NCBI GenBank assembly: GCA_018816605.1
Contig: JAHIVS010000113.1
Span: 1 to 6,299 of the forward strand
Direction of reading: 5' to 3'
Length of the DNA: 6,299 nucleotides
Source of the DNA: Pseudomonadota bacterium
GTDB lineage: Bacteria; Desulfobacterota; Desulfobacteria; Desulfobacterales; Desulfobacteraceae
Shown in pieces: positions 1-6,246 of this stretch; the first letter of the stretch is position 1, and every line of letters begins with the position of its first letter. Made by a program: the position numbers and the translations under genes. The notes under the pieces were generated by a model that did not search any database, was not told the origin of the DNA, and worked only from the letters and a program-made list of their open reading frames with translations.

Positions 1-47
1 GCAAATCTAAACGGATTATTGATTGCCGCGTCAAACAATGCCATATT

Positions 48-100
48 GCCATTGAACAAAAGAGATGACACAAGATTGTGTTTTCAGAGGGCCATTGAAC
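48..100 (+). repeat. Direct repeat GCCATTGAAC (two copies)
   Basis: The 10-mer GCCATTGAAC occurs at 48-57 and at 91-100, 43 bases apart. It lies beside the GGCAGATTRTA cluster and may belong to the same repeat-rich element end. No function can be assigned. Confidence 0.5.
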
Positions 101-106
101 TCTTGT

Positions 107-169
107 ACAGGCAGATTATATCTCAGAACCGATTGTATCGGCAGATTATAAGTGCACAGGCAGATTGTA
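107..169 (+). repeat. Short direct repeats GGCAGATTRTA (three copies plus one degenerate)
   Basis: The 11-mer GGCAGATTATA lies at 110-120 and again at 140-150, and GGCAGATTGTA lies at 159-169. A shorter relative, GATTGTA, is at 131-137. Copies one and three share a longer 14-base core beginning ACAGGC (107-120 and 156-169). Start-to-start spacings of the 11-mers are 30 and 19 bases, too irregular and too short for a CRISPR array. They could be transposase binding sites at the end of an insertion sequence, or operator sites for the gene at 243. The repeats themselves are directly visible; the role is open. Confidence 0.75.
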
Positions 170-242
170 ATTAAAGCTGACCATGTGCCTTATTCCCTTT
201 GCCGCCAGTGGTTTTTAAACTTTATATTAAGGATGGACGGCT

Positions 243-1334
243 GTGAAAATTTTGTTTCTTGAACCCTTTTTCGGGGGCTCCCATGAAGAGTTTGCCACGG
301 GATTTGCAGCCCATTCCTCCCATGAGGTGGACCTTGTTACCCTGCCGGCCCGGTTCTGGAAATGGCGGATGCGGGGGGCGGCACTGTATTTTATCTGCAA
401 GATAAAAGAGTTGTCCCAATATGATTTGATCTTTACCACGGATATGATGGACCTTACCGATTTTATGGCCCTGGCAGGCCGCAATCTTCCGCCCGTTGTC
501 ATGTATTTCCATGAAAATCAGCTTTCCTATCCCCTGGGACCGGACGAAAAACAAGATTTTCACCTGGGATTTACCAATATTATTTCCGCTGTTGCTGCAG
601 ATGGGCTCTTTTTCAACTCCCGGTTCCATCTGTCTGTTTTTTTAGAAGCTGCCAAACACCTGGTGAAACGAATGCCCGACGCCAGGCCCGGCTGGATGTT
701 GGAGACCCTGGAGAAAAAAGCTAGGGTTTTGTATCCGGGTTGCCGGTTTGGTTCCCAGGTGCTTGCGCTGGGGCCCCCTCCCATGGACCGGCCCTTGATC
801 ATTTGGAATCATCGGTGGGAATATGACAAAAATCCGGATGGTTTTTTTGCACTGCTTGCTTCAGTTAAAAAAAAGGGGATCAAATTTTACCTGGCCCTTC
901 TGGGGGAACAATATGAGCGTGTCCCGGATGTGTTTAAGACGGCCAAAGAACTGTTCAAGGAAGAACTTCTGGTGTATGGGTATCTTGAATCCCGGGAGGC
1001 GTATCTTTCCTGGCTTGCCAGGGGCAGTGTGGTGATCAGTACGGCCTTCCAGGAAAATTTTGGCATCTCTGTTGTGGAGGCGGTTCGCCACGGGTGTTTT
1101 CCCCTGCTGCCCGACCGGCTGTCCTATCCTGAACTTGTGCCGCGAAAATTTCATGGCGAAATCATTTATAAAACCACGGCAGAACTCGGGGAAAAACTGG
1201 AAAGCTTTTTGCGGGACCCGGACAGATTTTTCCCCATTCGTCAAAGCTTGTCCGATCATACCCGTCGTTTTTCATGGGAAATCCTAGTAAAACAGTATGA
1301 TAAGATATTGGAAAAATTTATAAAAGGAACTTGA
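243..1334 (+). CDS. GTDC1/QTMAN-like glycosyltransferase (tRNA-queuosine mannosyltransferase family)
   Basis: A complete 363-residue GT-B fold glycosyltransferase. The N-terminal half carries signatures I associate with the DUF3524 / tRNA-queuosine alpha-mannosyltransferase domain: LEPFFGGSH at residues 6-14, TLPARFWKWRMRG at about 33-45 and YFHENQLSYP at 88-97. The C-terminal half looks like a GT4 sugar-nucleotide domain, with WNHRWEYDKNP at 188-198 and an E-x7-E motif (E271, E279) in the segment around FQENFGISVVEA. The vertebrate homologue adds mannose to queuosine in tRNA-Asp; whether bacterial members do this is not established to my knowledge, so the substrate is inferred. The GTG start at 243 is preferred because AAGGA lies at 229-233, nine bases upstream, and the conserved domain begins at once. 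It ends in TGA. A 239-base gap and a possible terminator separate it from the hdr genes, so it is probably its own transcription unit. No signal peptide or membrane segment is apparent. Confidence 0.85.
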   Translation: MKILFLEPFFGGSHEEFATGFAAHSSHEVDLVTLPARFWKWRMRGAALYFICKIKELSQYDLIFTTDMMDLTDFMALAGRNLPPVVMYFHENQLSYPLGPDEKQDFHLGFTNIISAVAADGLFFNSRFHLSVFLEAAKHLVKRMPDARPGWMLETLEKKARVLYPGCRFGSQVLALGPPPMDRPLIIWNHRWEYDKNPDGFFALLASVKKKGIKFYLALLGEQYERVPDVFKTAKELFKEELLVYGYLESREAYLSWLARGSVVISTAFQENFGISVVEAVRHGCFPLLPDRLSYPELVPRKFHGEIIYKTTAELGEKLESFLRDPDRFFPIRQSLSDHTRRFSWEILVKQYDKILEKFIKGT

Positions 1335-1361
1335 CTAAATCTTTTTTTATCTTTAAGGTTA

Positions 1362-1391
1362 AGTTTTCCCTAGGAAAAGACTGATTTTTTT
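1362..1391 (+). terminator. Weak Rho-independent terminator candidate after the glycosyltransferase gene
   Basis: TTTTCC (1364-1369) pairs with GGAAAA (1373-1378) around a three-base loop, and AG (1362-1363) can extend onto CT (1381-1382) across a two-base bulge. A run of seven T follows at 1385-1391. It lies 28 bases after the TGA of the upstream gene, a sensible place. The stem is short and AU-rich, so termination may be inefficient. Confidence 0.4.
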
Positions 1392-1519
1392 GGACACGCT
1401 CGACAGGGTCGTCGGAATAAAATTTAAAAATCCAACAGGTTCCAAGATAGCAAAATTTGGTTTTTTTTGGAAGATTTTTTTTCATTTGAGATCAGAAGTA
1501 AGGGGTAGTTGTTTTCGGA

Positions 1520-1544
1520 GAAGCCAAATTCAGGGTTTGGCTTT
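1520..1544 (+). promoter_or_regulatory. Perfect inverted repeat just upstream of the hdr cluster
   Basis: AAGCCAAA (1521-1528) and TTTGGCTT (1536-1543) are exact reverse complements around a seven-base spacer, and G1520 with T1544 adds a wobble pair if it forms in RNA. It ends 30 bases before the ATG at 1574. There is no proper T tract after it, so it is not a standard terminator. It could be an operator for a dimeric regulator (DNA) or a leader hairpin (RNA). The symmetry is seen directly; the regulatory role is inferred from position. Confidence 0.5.
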
Positions 1545-1573
1545 GGTTTATATTACACATTGGAATAGAAAAT

Positions 1574-2719
1574 ATGCAGCTTTCTGAACAGCAGATTGAT
1601 TATTGTATGGAGTGCGGGGTTTGCACAGGATCTTGTCCCGTTGCCATGGAACTTGAGGGGTTTTCCCCCCGGCAGATGATCAAGCGCGCCATGAAGGAAC
1701 CAGAAGGAGATATCCTTAACAGCCCGGACTTGTGGGCGTGTCTTAGTTGTTCCCGGTGCTCGGACAGATGTCCTGTGGAAATAGATTTTCCCGCCTTTAT
1801 CAGGGGGCTCCGGCAAAAGGCCCGGCACCAGGACAACCTGCCGAAGTTAAGCCACCACGGGATGTTTCATACCATCACCCGGATCCAGGCCGCCCAGATC
1901 GGGCAGAACAAAACCACCTCCCAGGGAAGCAAACCGGACAGAATCGCCTGGGCCAGGGCAGCAGGAAAAATTTCAGAAACCGGGGAATATTTTTATTTTA
2001 CCGGTTGCATCGCCTATTATGACCTGGCCTTTGAATACCTGGGGCTCCAGATGATCGAATCTGCCAAAAACAATTTGAAATTATTGAATAGAATGGGAAT
2101 TGCGCCTGTTGTCAGTAATGATGAATGCTGCTGCGGCCATGATGCCTTCTGGTGCGGGGATAAAACCACCTTTGAAACGTTGGCCCAAAAAAATATGGAA
2201 ACCATCCAAAAAAGTGGTGCCAAGACCGTTATTTTCGGATGCCCGGAAGGGTATTCCATGTTCAGGGAAGCCTATACAGAAAAATTCGGGACCTTGCCCT
2301 TTGCGGTTCGCCATATCACCGATTTTCTGGCAGAAAAACTGCCGGAATCGAATCTTTCCTTTAAGGCCGAGTCTCCGGCCCGGGTCACCTTTCAGGATCC
2401 CTGTCGCCTGGGCCGTCGCTCCGGGATCTATGAGGCGCCCCGGCAGTTGATCAGGATGGTTTCCGACACCCATCTTGTTGAAATGGAGCACAACAGGGAA
2501 AATGCCGTCTGCTGCGGCACCACGGCCTGGATGCAGTGTTCCTCCTGTTCAAAGGCCATGCAGATCCAGCGCCTCAGGGAGGCAGCAACTGCAGGGGCGA
2601 AGGCGATTATCACGGCCTGTCCCAAATGTCAGATTCATCTGACCTGTGCCAAGAAGAATACAGACCAGGATCTGGAGATCATTGACCTTATCTCCTTTCT
2701 TGCTGACAACCTTGTTTAG
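1574..2719 (+). CDS. HdrC-HdrB fusion, HdrD-like heterodisulfide reductase subunit
   Basis: A complete 381-residue iron-sulfur protein. The N-terminal HdrC-like part has two classic [4Fe-4S] motifs: C11-x2-C14-x2-C17-x3-C21-P and C56-x2-C59-x2-C62-x3-C66-P. The HdrB-like part has two CCG domains. The second is complete: C277, C313-C314-G and C349-P-K-C352 (CX35CCX34CxxC). The first has C145, C185-C186-C187-G and C223, but where the last cysteine of CxxC is expected there is G226 (C-P-E-G). The order HdrC then HdrB in one chain is that of methanogen HdrD, but no membrane partner HdrE is seen; next to hdrA and mvhD it more likely serves a soluble electron-bifurcating complex and reduces a disulfide or similar acceptor, identity unknown. 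CCG domains in HdrB hold noncubane [4Fe-4S] clusters, so cluster one may be altered here. The ribosome binding site is weak (TGGA at 1561-1564). Related two-CCG-domain proteins such as DsrK or TmcB are alternatives, but context favours Hdr. Confidence 0.88.
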   Translation: MQLSEQQIDYCMECGVCTGSCPVAMELEGFSPRQMIKRAMKEPEGDILNSPDLWACLSCSRCSDRCPVEIDFPAFIRGLRQKARHQDNLPKLSHHGMFHTITRIQAAQIGQNKTTSQGSKPDRIAWARAAGKISETGEYFYFTGCIAYYDLAFEYLGLQMIESAKNNLKLLNRMGIAPVVSNDECCCGHDAFWCGDKTTFETLAQKNMETIQKSGAKTVIFGCPEGYSMFREAYTEKFGTLPFAVRHITDFLAEKLPESNLSFKAESPARVTFQDPCRLGRRSGIYEAPRQLIRMVSDTHLVEMEHNRENAVCCGTTAWMQCSSCSKAMQIQRLREAATAGAKAIITACPKCQIHLTCAKKNTDQDLEIIDLISFLADNLV

Positions 2720-2765
2720 GCCAGGGTATTTTCGGCCGGGACCAGGGGACTTTATATAAAATTTT

Positions 2766-2769
2766 GGAG
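2766..2769 (+). promoter_or_regulatory. Ribosome binding site fixing the true hdrA start
   Basis: GGAG lies seven bases before ATG 2777. It supports the start upstream of the internal TGA; the GTG at 2963 that a gene caller would choose after that TGA has only coding sequence before it and no comparable site. Confidence 0.7.
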
Positions 2770-2776
2770 TTAATAA

Positions 2777-5700
2777 ATGGCAACACCTAAAAATATTCAT
2801 GGTTCGGTGATGGTGGTCGGTTCGGGAATTTCCGGCATGCAGGCGGCCCTCGATCTGGCGGATTCGGGCTTCCTGGTTCACCTCATCGAAAAAGATGCCG
2901 CCATTGGCGGGGTCATGGCCCAGCTGGACAAGACATTTCCCACCAACGACTGCGCCATGTGAGTGATCTCACCCAAACTGGTCGAGGTCGGCCGGCACTT
3001 AAACATAAAGCTTCACACCCTTACAACGGTCCACACGGTTACAGGAGAGGAGGGGGACTTCACCGTATCCCTTCGACAGGCACCACGGTATGTGGACATG
3101 GACAAATGTATTGCCTGCGGGGAGTGCACCAAAAAATGTCCGGGCAAAACTGCGGACAAATTCAATGAAGGGCTCGACAAACGAAAGGCCATTTATGTCC
3201 CCTATCCCCAGGCCGTTCCCTTAAAATATGCCATAGACCCGGCCACATGTCTCAAACTGATCAAGGACAAATGCGGGACCTGTGCCAAGGTTTGCCCCAC
3301 GGGTGCTATTCAGTATGAAGACACGGAGAAAGAGATTACCCTGAATGTGGGGTCCGTAATCATGGCCGCCGGGTTTGCGCCCTTTGACCCTTCGGGACTG
3401 GACAATTACCAGTATGCCAATTTCCCCAATGTGGTCACCAGTATTGAATATGAACGCCTCCTGTCTGCCGGTGGCCCCACAATGGGTCACATTGAATGTT
3501 ATCCGGACAACCATGCGCCCCAAAAGATCGCCTGGCTCCAATGCGTGGGATCACGGGACCAGAACAAATGCGGCAATGCCTATTGCTCTTCGGTCTGCTG
3601 CATGTATGCGGTAAAAGAAGCCATGATGACAAAGGATCATATTGACGGAGAATTCCAGGCCTCCATTTTTCTCATGGACATGAGAACCTTTGGAAAGGAT
3701 TTTGAAAAATATTATGAACGGGCAAAGGAGCAGGGCGTTCGCTTTGTCCGGTCCAGGATCCATTCCATTACCGAGGATGCGGACAAGAAACTGATCTGCA
3801 CCCATGTGGGTGAGGACGGATTGAACATCACGGAAACCTTTGATATGGTGGTCTTGTCCGTGGGCATGGAAACGCCCAAGGACCTTGCCCGGACCGTCCG
3901 GGACATGGGCATTGAACTCAATGCCCATCATTTTGTTGAGACCCAGAGTTTTTCCCCGGTCAGCACTTCGAGAAAGGGCTTTTATGTGTGCGGCGCCCTC
4001 CAGGAACCCAAGGATATTCCCCTGGCCGTCATGGAAGCATCGGCAGCTGCCTGCGATGCCGGAACCAGTCTGGCAAAATCCCGGGGAACCCTAACCCAGA
4101 TCCGCACCTATCCGGCCGAGACAGATGTGGCCGGACAGGAAGCCCGCATCGGGGTTTTTGTCTGCAATTGCGGCACCAATATCGGCGGGATCGTGGACGT
4201 TCCGGCCGTGGCCGCCTATGCCAGGACCCTGTCCCATGTGGCCTATGTGGAAGAGAACCTGTTCACCTGTTCCCAGGATACCCAGGACAAGTTAAAGTCT
4301 GTGATCAAGGAAAACAGGCTGAACCGTATCGTCATTGCCGCCTGCACCCCCCGGACCCACGAACCCCTGTTCCAGGAAACCCTCAAGGATGCCGGCTTAA
4401 ATAAATATCTCATTGAAATGGCCAATATCCGGAACCAATGTTCCTGGGTCCACTCCAAGGAACCGGCCCTGGCCACAAAGAAAGCCTGCGATCTGGTCCG
4501 TATTGCCGTTGCAAAATCAAGGCTCATGCATCCTTTGTCCCAGCCGACCGTAGCGGTTGTACAAAAATGCCTTGTCATCGGCGGAGGGGTCACCGGCATC
4601 ACCGCAGCCCTGGGCCTTGCCAACCAGGGATTTTTCACAACCCTTGTGGAAAAAGACAACGCTCTGGGCGGCAATGCCCTGTATCTGAACCAGACCTGGA
4701 AGGGCGAATCCATAGAAAAGAACCTGGCAGACCTTATCCGGCAGGTGGAAGATCACCCCCTGGTTGAGATAATGACCAATGCCCAGGTCACCGGGACTTC
4801 CGGATTTATTGGAAATTTTAGAACCGTTGTAAGTGTTGCCCCTAAAGAAAGGGTCATCGACCACGGGGCTGTGATCATGGCCATTGGCGCAAAAGAGAGC
4901 AAACCCGACCAATACCTGTATGGTAAGGATGAACGGGTGGTCACCCACCTGGAGCTGGATGCCGCATTTAGAAACAAGGAGAGTGTGGCGGACACCTGGC
5001 GATCGGCGGTGTTTATCCAGTGCGTGGGCTCCCGGGACAAGAACCGGCCCTATTGTTCCAAGGTGTGCTGCACCCATTCAATGAAATCGGCCCTTAAGCT
5101 CAAGGAAAAGAATCCTGGAATGGATGTCTATGTGCTCTACCGGGATATCCGGACCTATGGCCAGCGGGAACTTTTATACAAGGAGGCAAGGGACAAAGGG
5201 GTTATCTTTATCCGGTATTCCCTTGAAAACAAACCGGTTGTGGAAGGACAGACAGATTCCCTGATAATCCGGACCCGGGACCATATTCTGGGACTGCCCC
5301 TGGAAATTGAAACAGATCTTCTGGTACTGGCATCTGCCATTGAACCCCGGGACAATTCTGCCCTGGCCCAGATGTTCAAACTGACCCTGAACGATGACAA
5401 TTTTTTCATGGAAGCCCATGCCAAACTTCGGCCCGTTGATTTTGCCACGGACGGCATGTTCCTTGCGGGCATGGCCCATTATCCCAAGCCCATTGAAGAG
5501 AGCATTGCCCAGGCAAAGGCGGCGGTCTCAAGGGCCACGGTGGTTCTGTCCAAATCCAGCGTGGTGGTGGACGGGGTGGTTTCCTTTGTGAACAAAGCGT
5601 TGTGCCGGGGGTGCGGTGCCTGTGAAGACACCTGTGCCTTTGGGGCCATTGAAATGTATGAAGATGAAAACAAGGCAAAATTTGCCCGGGTACAGCAGGC

Positions 5701-5809
5701 CTTGTGCAAGGGCTGTGCAGCCTGTTCATCTGCCTGCCCCACCGGTGCTGCCGGTGTTTTCCACTATGACAATGAAGTGTTGGCTATGGTTGAAGCCGCC
5801 CTTAATTAA
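2777..5809 (+). CDS. hdrA: HdrA, long double-FAD heterodisulfide reductase subunit A, selenoprotein (Sec62)
   Basis: Read through the TGA at 2960-2962 as selenocysteine, the product has 1010 residues. Order of domains: FAD-binding V-G-S-G-I-S-G at 14-20; HdrA-type motif FPTNDC59-A-M-U62 followed by SPKLVEVG; an inserted ferredoxin part with C111/C114/C117/C121 and C158/C166/C169/C173; a cysteine-rich QCVGSRD segment (C256 to C275); the domain that begins ordinary HdrA, with VFVC463-N-C465-G; a second FAD motif IGGGVTG at 601-607; a second QCVGSRD segment (C749 to C765); and a C-terminal ferredoxin part with C943/C946/C949/C953 and C977/C980/C983/C987. HdrA is the flavin subunit that bifurcates electrons between ferredoxin and HdrBC. 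This protein is longer than methanogen HdrA (about 650 residues) because the flavin half is duplicated. Sec at the CxxC/U position is known in Methanococcus HdrA and in some deltaproteobacteria. It lies 57 bases after the HdrC-HdrB fusion gene and 17 before mvhD. A plain nonsense mutation is unlikely given the conserved frame, the SECIS-like hairpin and the second case in mvhD. Confidence 0.93.
2960..2995 (+). promoter_or_regulatory. Sec codon TGA and bacterial SECIS hairpin in hdrA
   Basis: After the TGA at 2960-2962, bases CTGGTC (2978-2983) pair with GGCCGG (2990-2995) in six base pairs, two of them G-U wobbles, around the six-base loop GAGGTC. The loop begins with G and contains GGTC, as in the E. 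coli fdhF SECIS loop (AGGUCU). There are 21 bases between TGA and loop, within the spacing usual for bacterial SECIS elements. The pairing is visible in the sequence; SelB recognition is inferred. Confidence 0.75.
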
Positions 5810-5826
5810 AGAAGAAGGATAGATCC

Positions 5827-6246
5827 ATGAACGATTCGTTTGAGCCCCAGATTATCACTTTTGCCTGCAATTGGTGCTCCTATTCTGCAGCCGACCTGGC
5901 AGGTGTGAGTAGGTTTCAATATCCGCCCAACATGAGAATTATCCGGGTGATGTGTTCCGGGGGCATCAATCCCAACTACATCCTCAAGGCCTTTGAAAAA
6001 GGGGCGGACGGGGTGCTGGTTTCGGGCTGACACATGGGAGACTGCCATTACCTGGACGGTAATGTAAAAGCTGAAAAAACCTTTGGGATGACAAAAAAAT
6101 TTCTGGGATTGCTGGGAATTGATCCGGCCCGGGTACAACTTGTGTGGATCTCGTCTGCTGAAGGCAGTAAATTTGCCCAGGTGGCCAATGCGTTTACCAA
6201 GGAAATAAAAGAATTGGGCCCTGCCGGTATTAAACAGGTGGCCTGA
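5827..6246 (+). CDS. mvhD: MvhD-type iron-sulfur electron-transfer subunit, selenoprotein (Sec68)
   Basis: Read through the TGA at 6028-6030 as selenocysteine, the product has 139 residues, the usual length for MvhD (methyl-viologen-reducing hydrogenase delta subunit / FrhD-VhuD family). Visible ligands are C14-N-W-C17 near the N-terminus, C43 in RVMCSGG, then U68-H-M-G-D-C73-H-Y. Most family members have GCHPGDCHY at the last site, so the TGA replaces the first of these two cysteines, as in Sec-containing VhuD of Methanococcus. MvhD binds a [2Fe-2S] cluster and passes electrons from a hydrogenase or other dehydrogenase to HdrA. AGGA at 5816-5819 lies seven bases before the ATG, supporting this start rather than ATG 6034. 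The gene sits 17 bases after hdrA. It ends in TGA at 6244-6246, showing that TGA is also a true stop here. No hydrogenase large subunit is visible, so the donor is unknown. Confidence 0.93.
6028..6064 (+). promoter_or_regulatory. Sec codon TGA and bacterial SECIS hairpin in mvhD
   Basis: After the TGA at 6028-6030, CATTACC (6046-6052) pairs perfectly with GGTAATG (6058-6064), seven Watson-Crick pairs around a five-base loop TGGAC. G is the second loop base, as the bacterial SECIS pattern asks, and 22 bases separate TGA and loop, nearly the same as in hdrA. The stem lies inside codons for HYLDGNV. Confidence 0.78.

Larger units (their letters stand above)
1..182. other. Gene-free left flank, possible end of an insertion sequence
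   Basis: No convincing gene is visible. Frame +1 stays open to a TAA at 172-174 but resembles no family I know. Frame +3 is open to a TGA at 66-68 and could be the tail of something outside the window. On the minus strand a short open frame starts at an ATG at 44 and runs off the left edge with no visible ribosome binding site. The stretch is more AT-rich than the genes to its right and carries clustered short direct repeats. Multiple short subterminal repeats and a TG...CA terminus are typical of IS21-family ends; read on the minus strand the block would begin with TGGTCAGC at 182. This identification is a guess from pattern alone, with no transposase in view. Confidence 0.25.
1335..1573. 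other. AT-rich intergenic region before the hdr cluster
   Basis: No gene is supported here. A forward open frame at 1390-1587 has a low-complexity translation, no ribosome binding site and overlaps the next gene start. The region is rich in A and T with several T tracts (1342-1348, about 1461-1468 and 1474-1481) that could bend DNA or help promoter opening. It should contain the promoter of the hdr cluster, but I could not find a convincing -35/-10 pair or a sigma-54 TGGCAC/TTGC element. Confidence 0.5.

Noticed and set aside
95..122. Sigma-70 promoter TTGAAC, 16-base spacer, TATATC before the glycosyltransferase
   Set aside because: The match is partial and overlaps the direct repeats in AT-rich DNA where such hits arise by chance; it would leave a leader of over 100 bases.
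110..169. CRISPR array
   Set aside because: Repeats are only 11-14 bases with unequal short spacing and no proper spacers.
1390..1587. Small forward gene of 65 residues in the intergenic region
   Set aside because: No ribosome binding site, low-complexity translation rich in F and K, and it runs into the start of the HdrC-HdrB gene in another frame.
2720..2776. Terminator between the HdrC-HdrB fusion gene and hdrA
   Set aside because: No stable stem with a T tract is present in the 57-base gap; co-transcription is more likely.
2777..2962. hdrA as a pseudogene broken by a nonsense codon at 2960
   Set aside because: The frame and family motifs continue intact for 948 more residues, the TGA sits exactly at a known Sec/Cys site, a SECIS-like hairpin follows, and mvhD shows the same pattern.
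4517..5077. Minus-strand open frame of 186 codons inside hdrA
   Set aside because: It is the antisense shadow of a strongly supported gene; its translation shows no recognisable domain.
2960..6030. Variant genetic code in which TGA is always an amino acid
   Set aside because: The glycosyltransferase gene (1332-1334) and mvhD (6244-6246) end in TGA at positions that fit family length, so TGA is a stop elsewhere in the window.
6034..6048. ATGG...CCAT as the SECIS stem of mvhD
   Set aside because: Only four pairs and the loop would lie too near the TGA; the seven-pair stem at 6046-6064 is far better placed.
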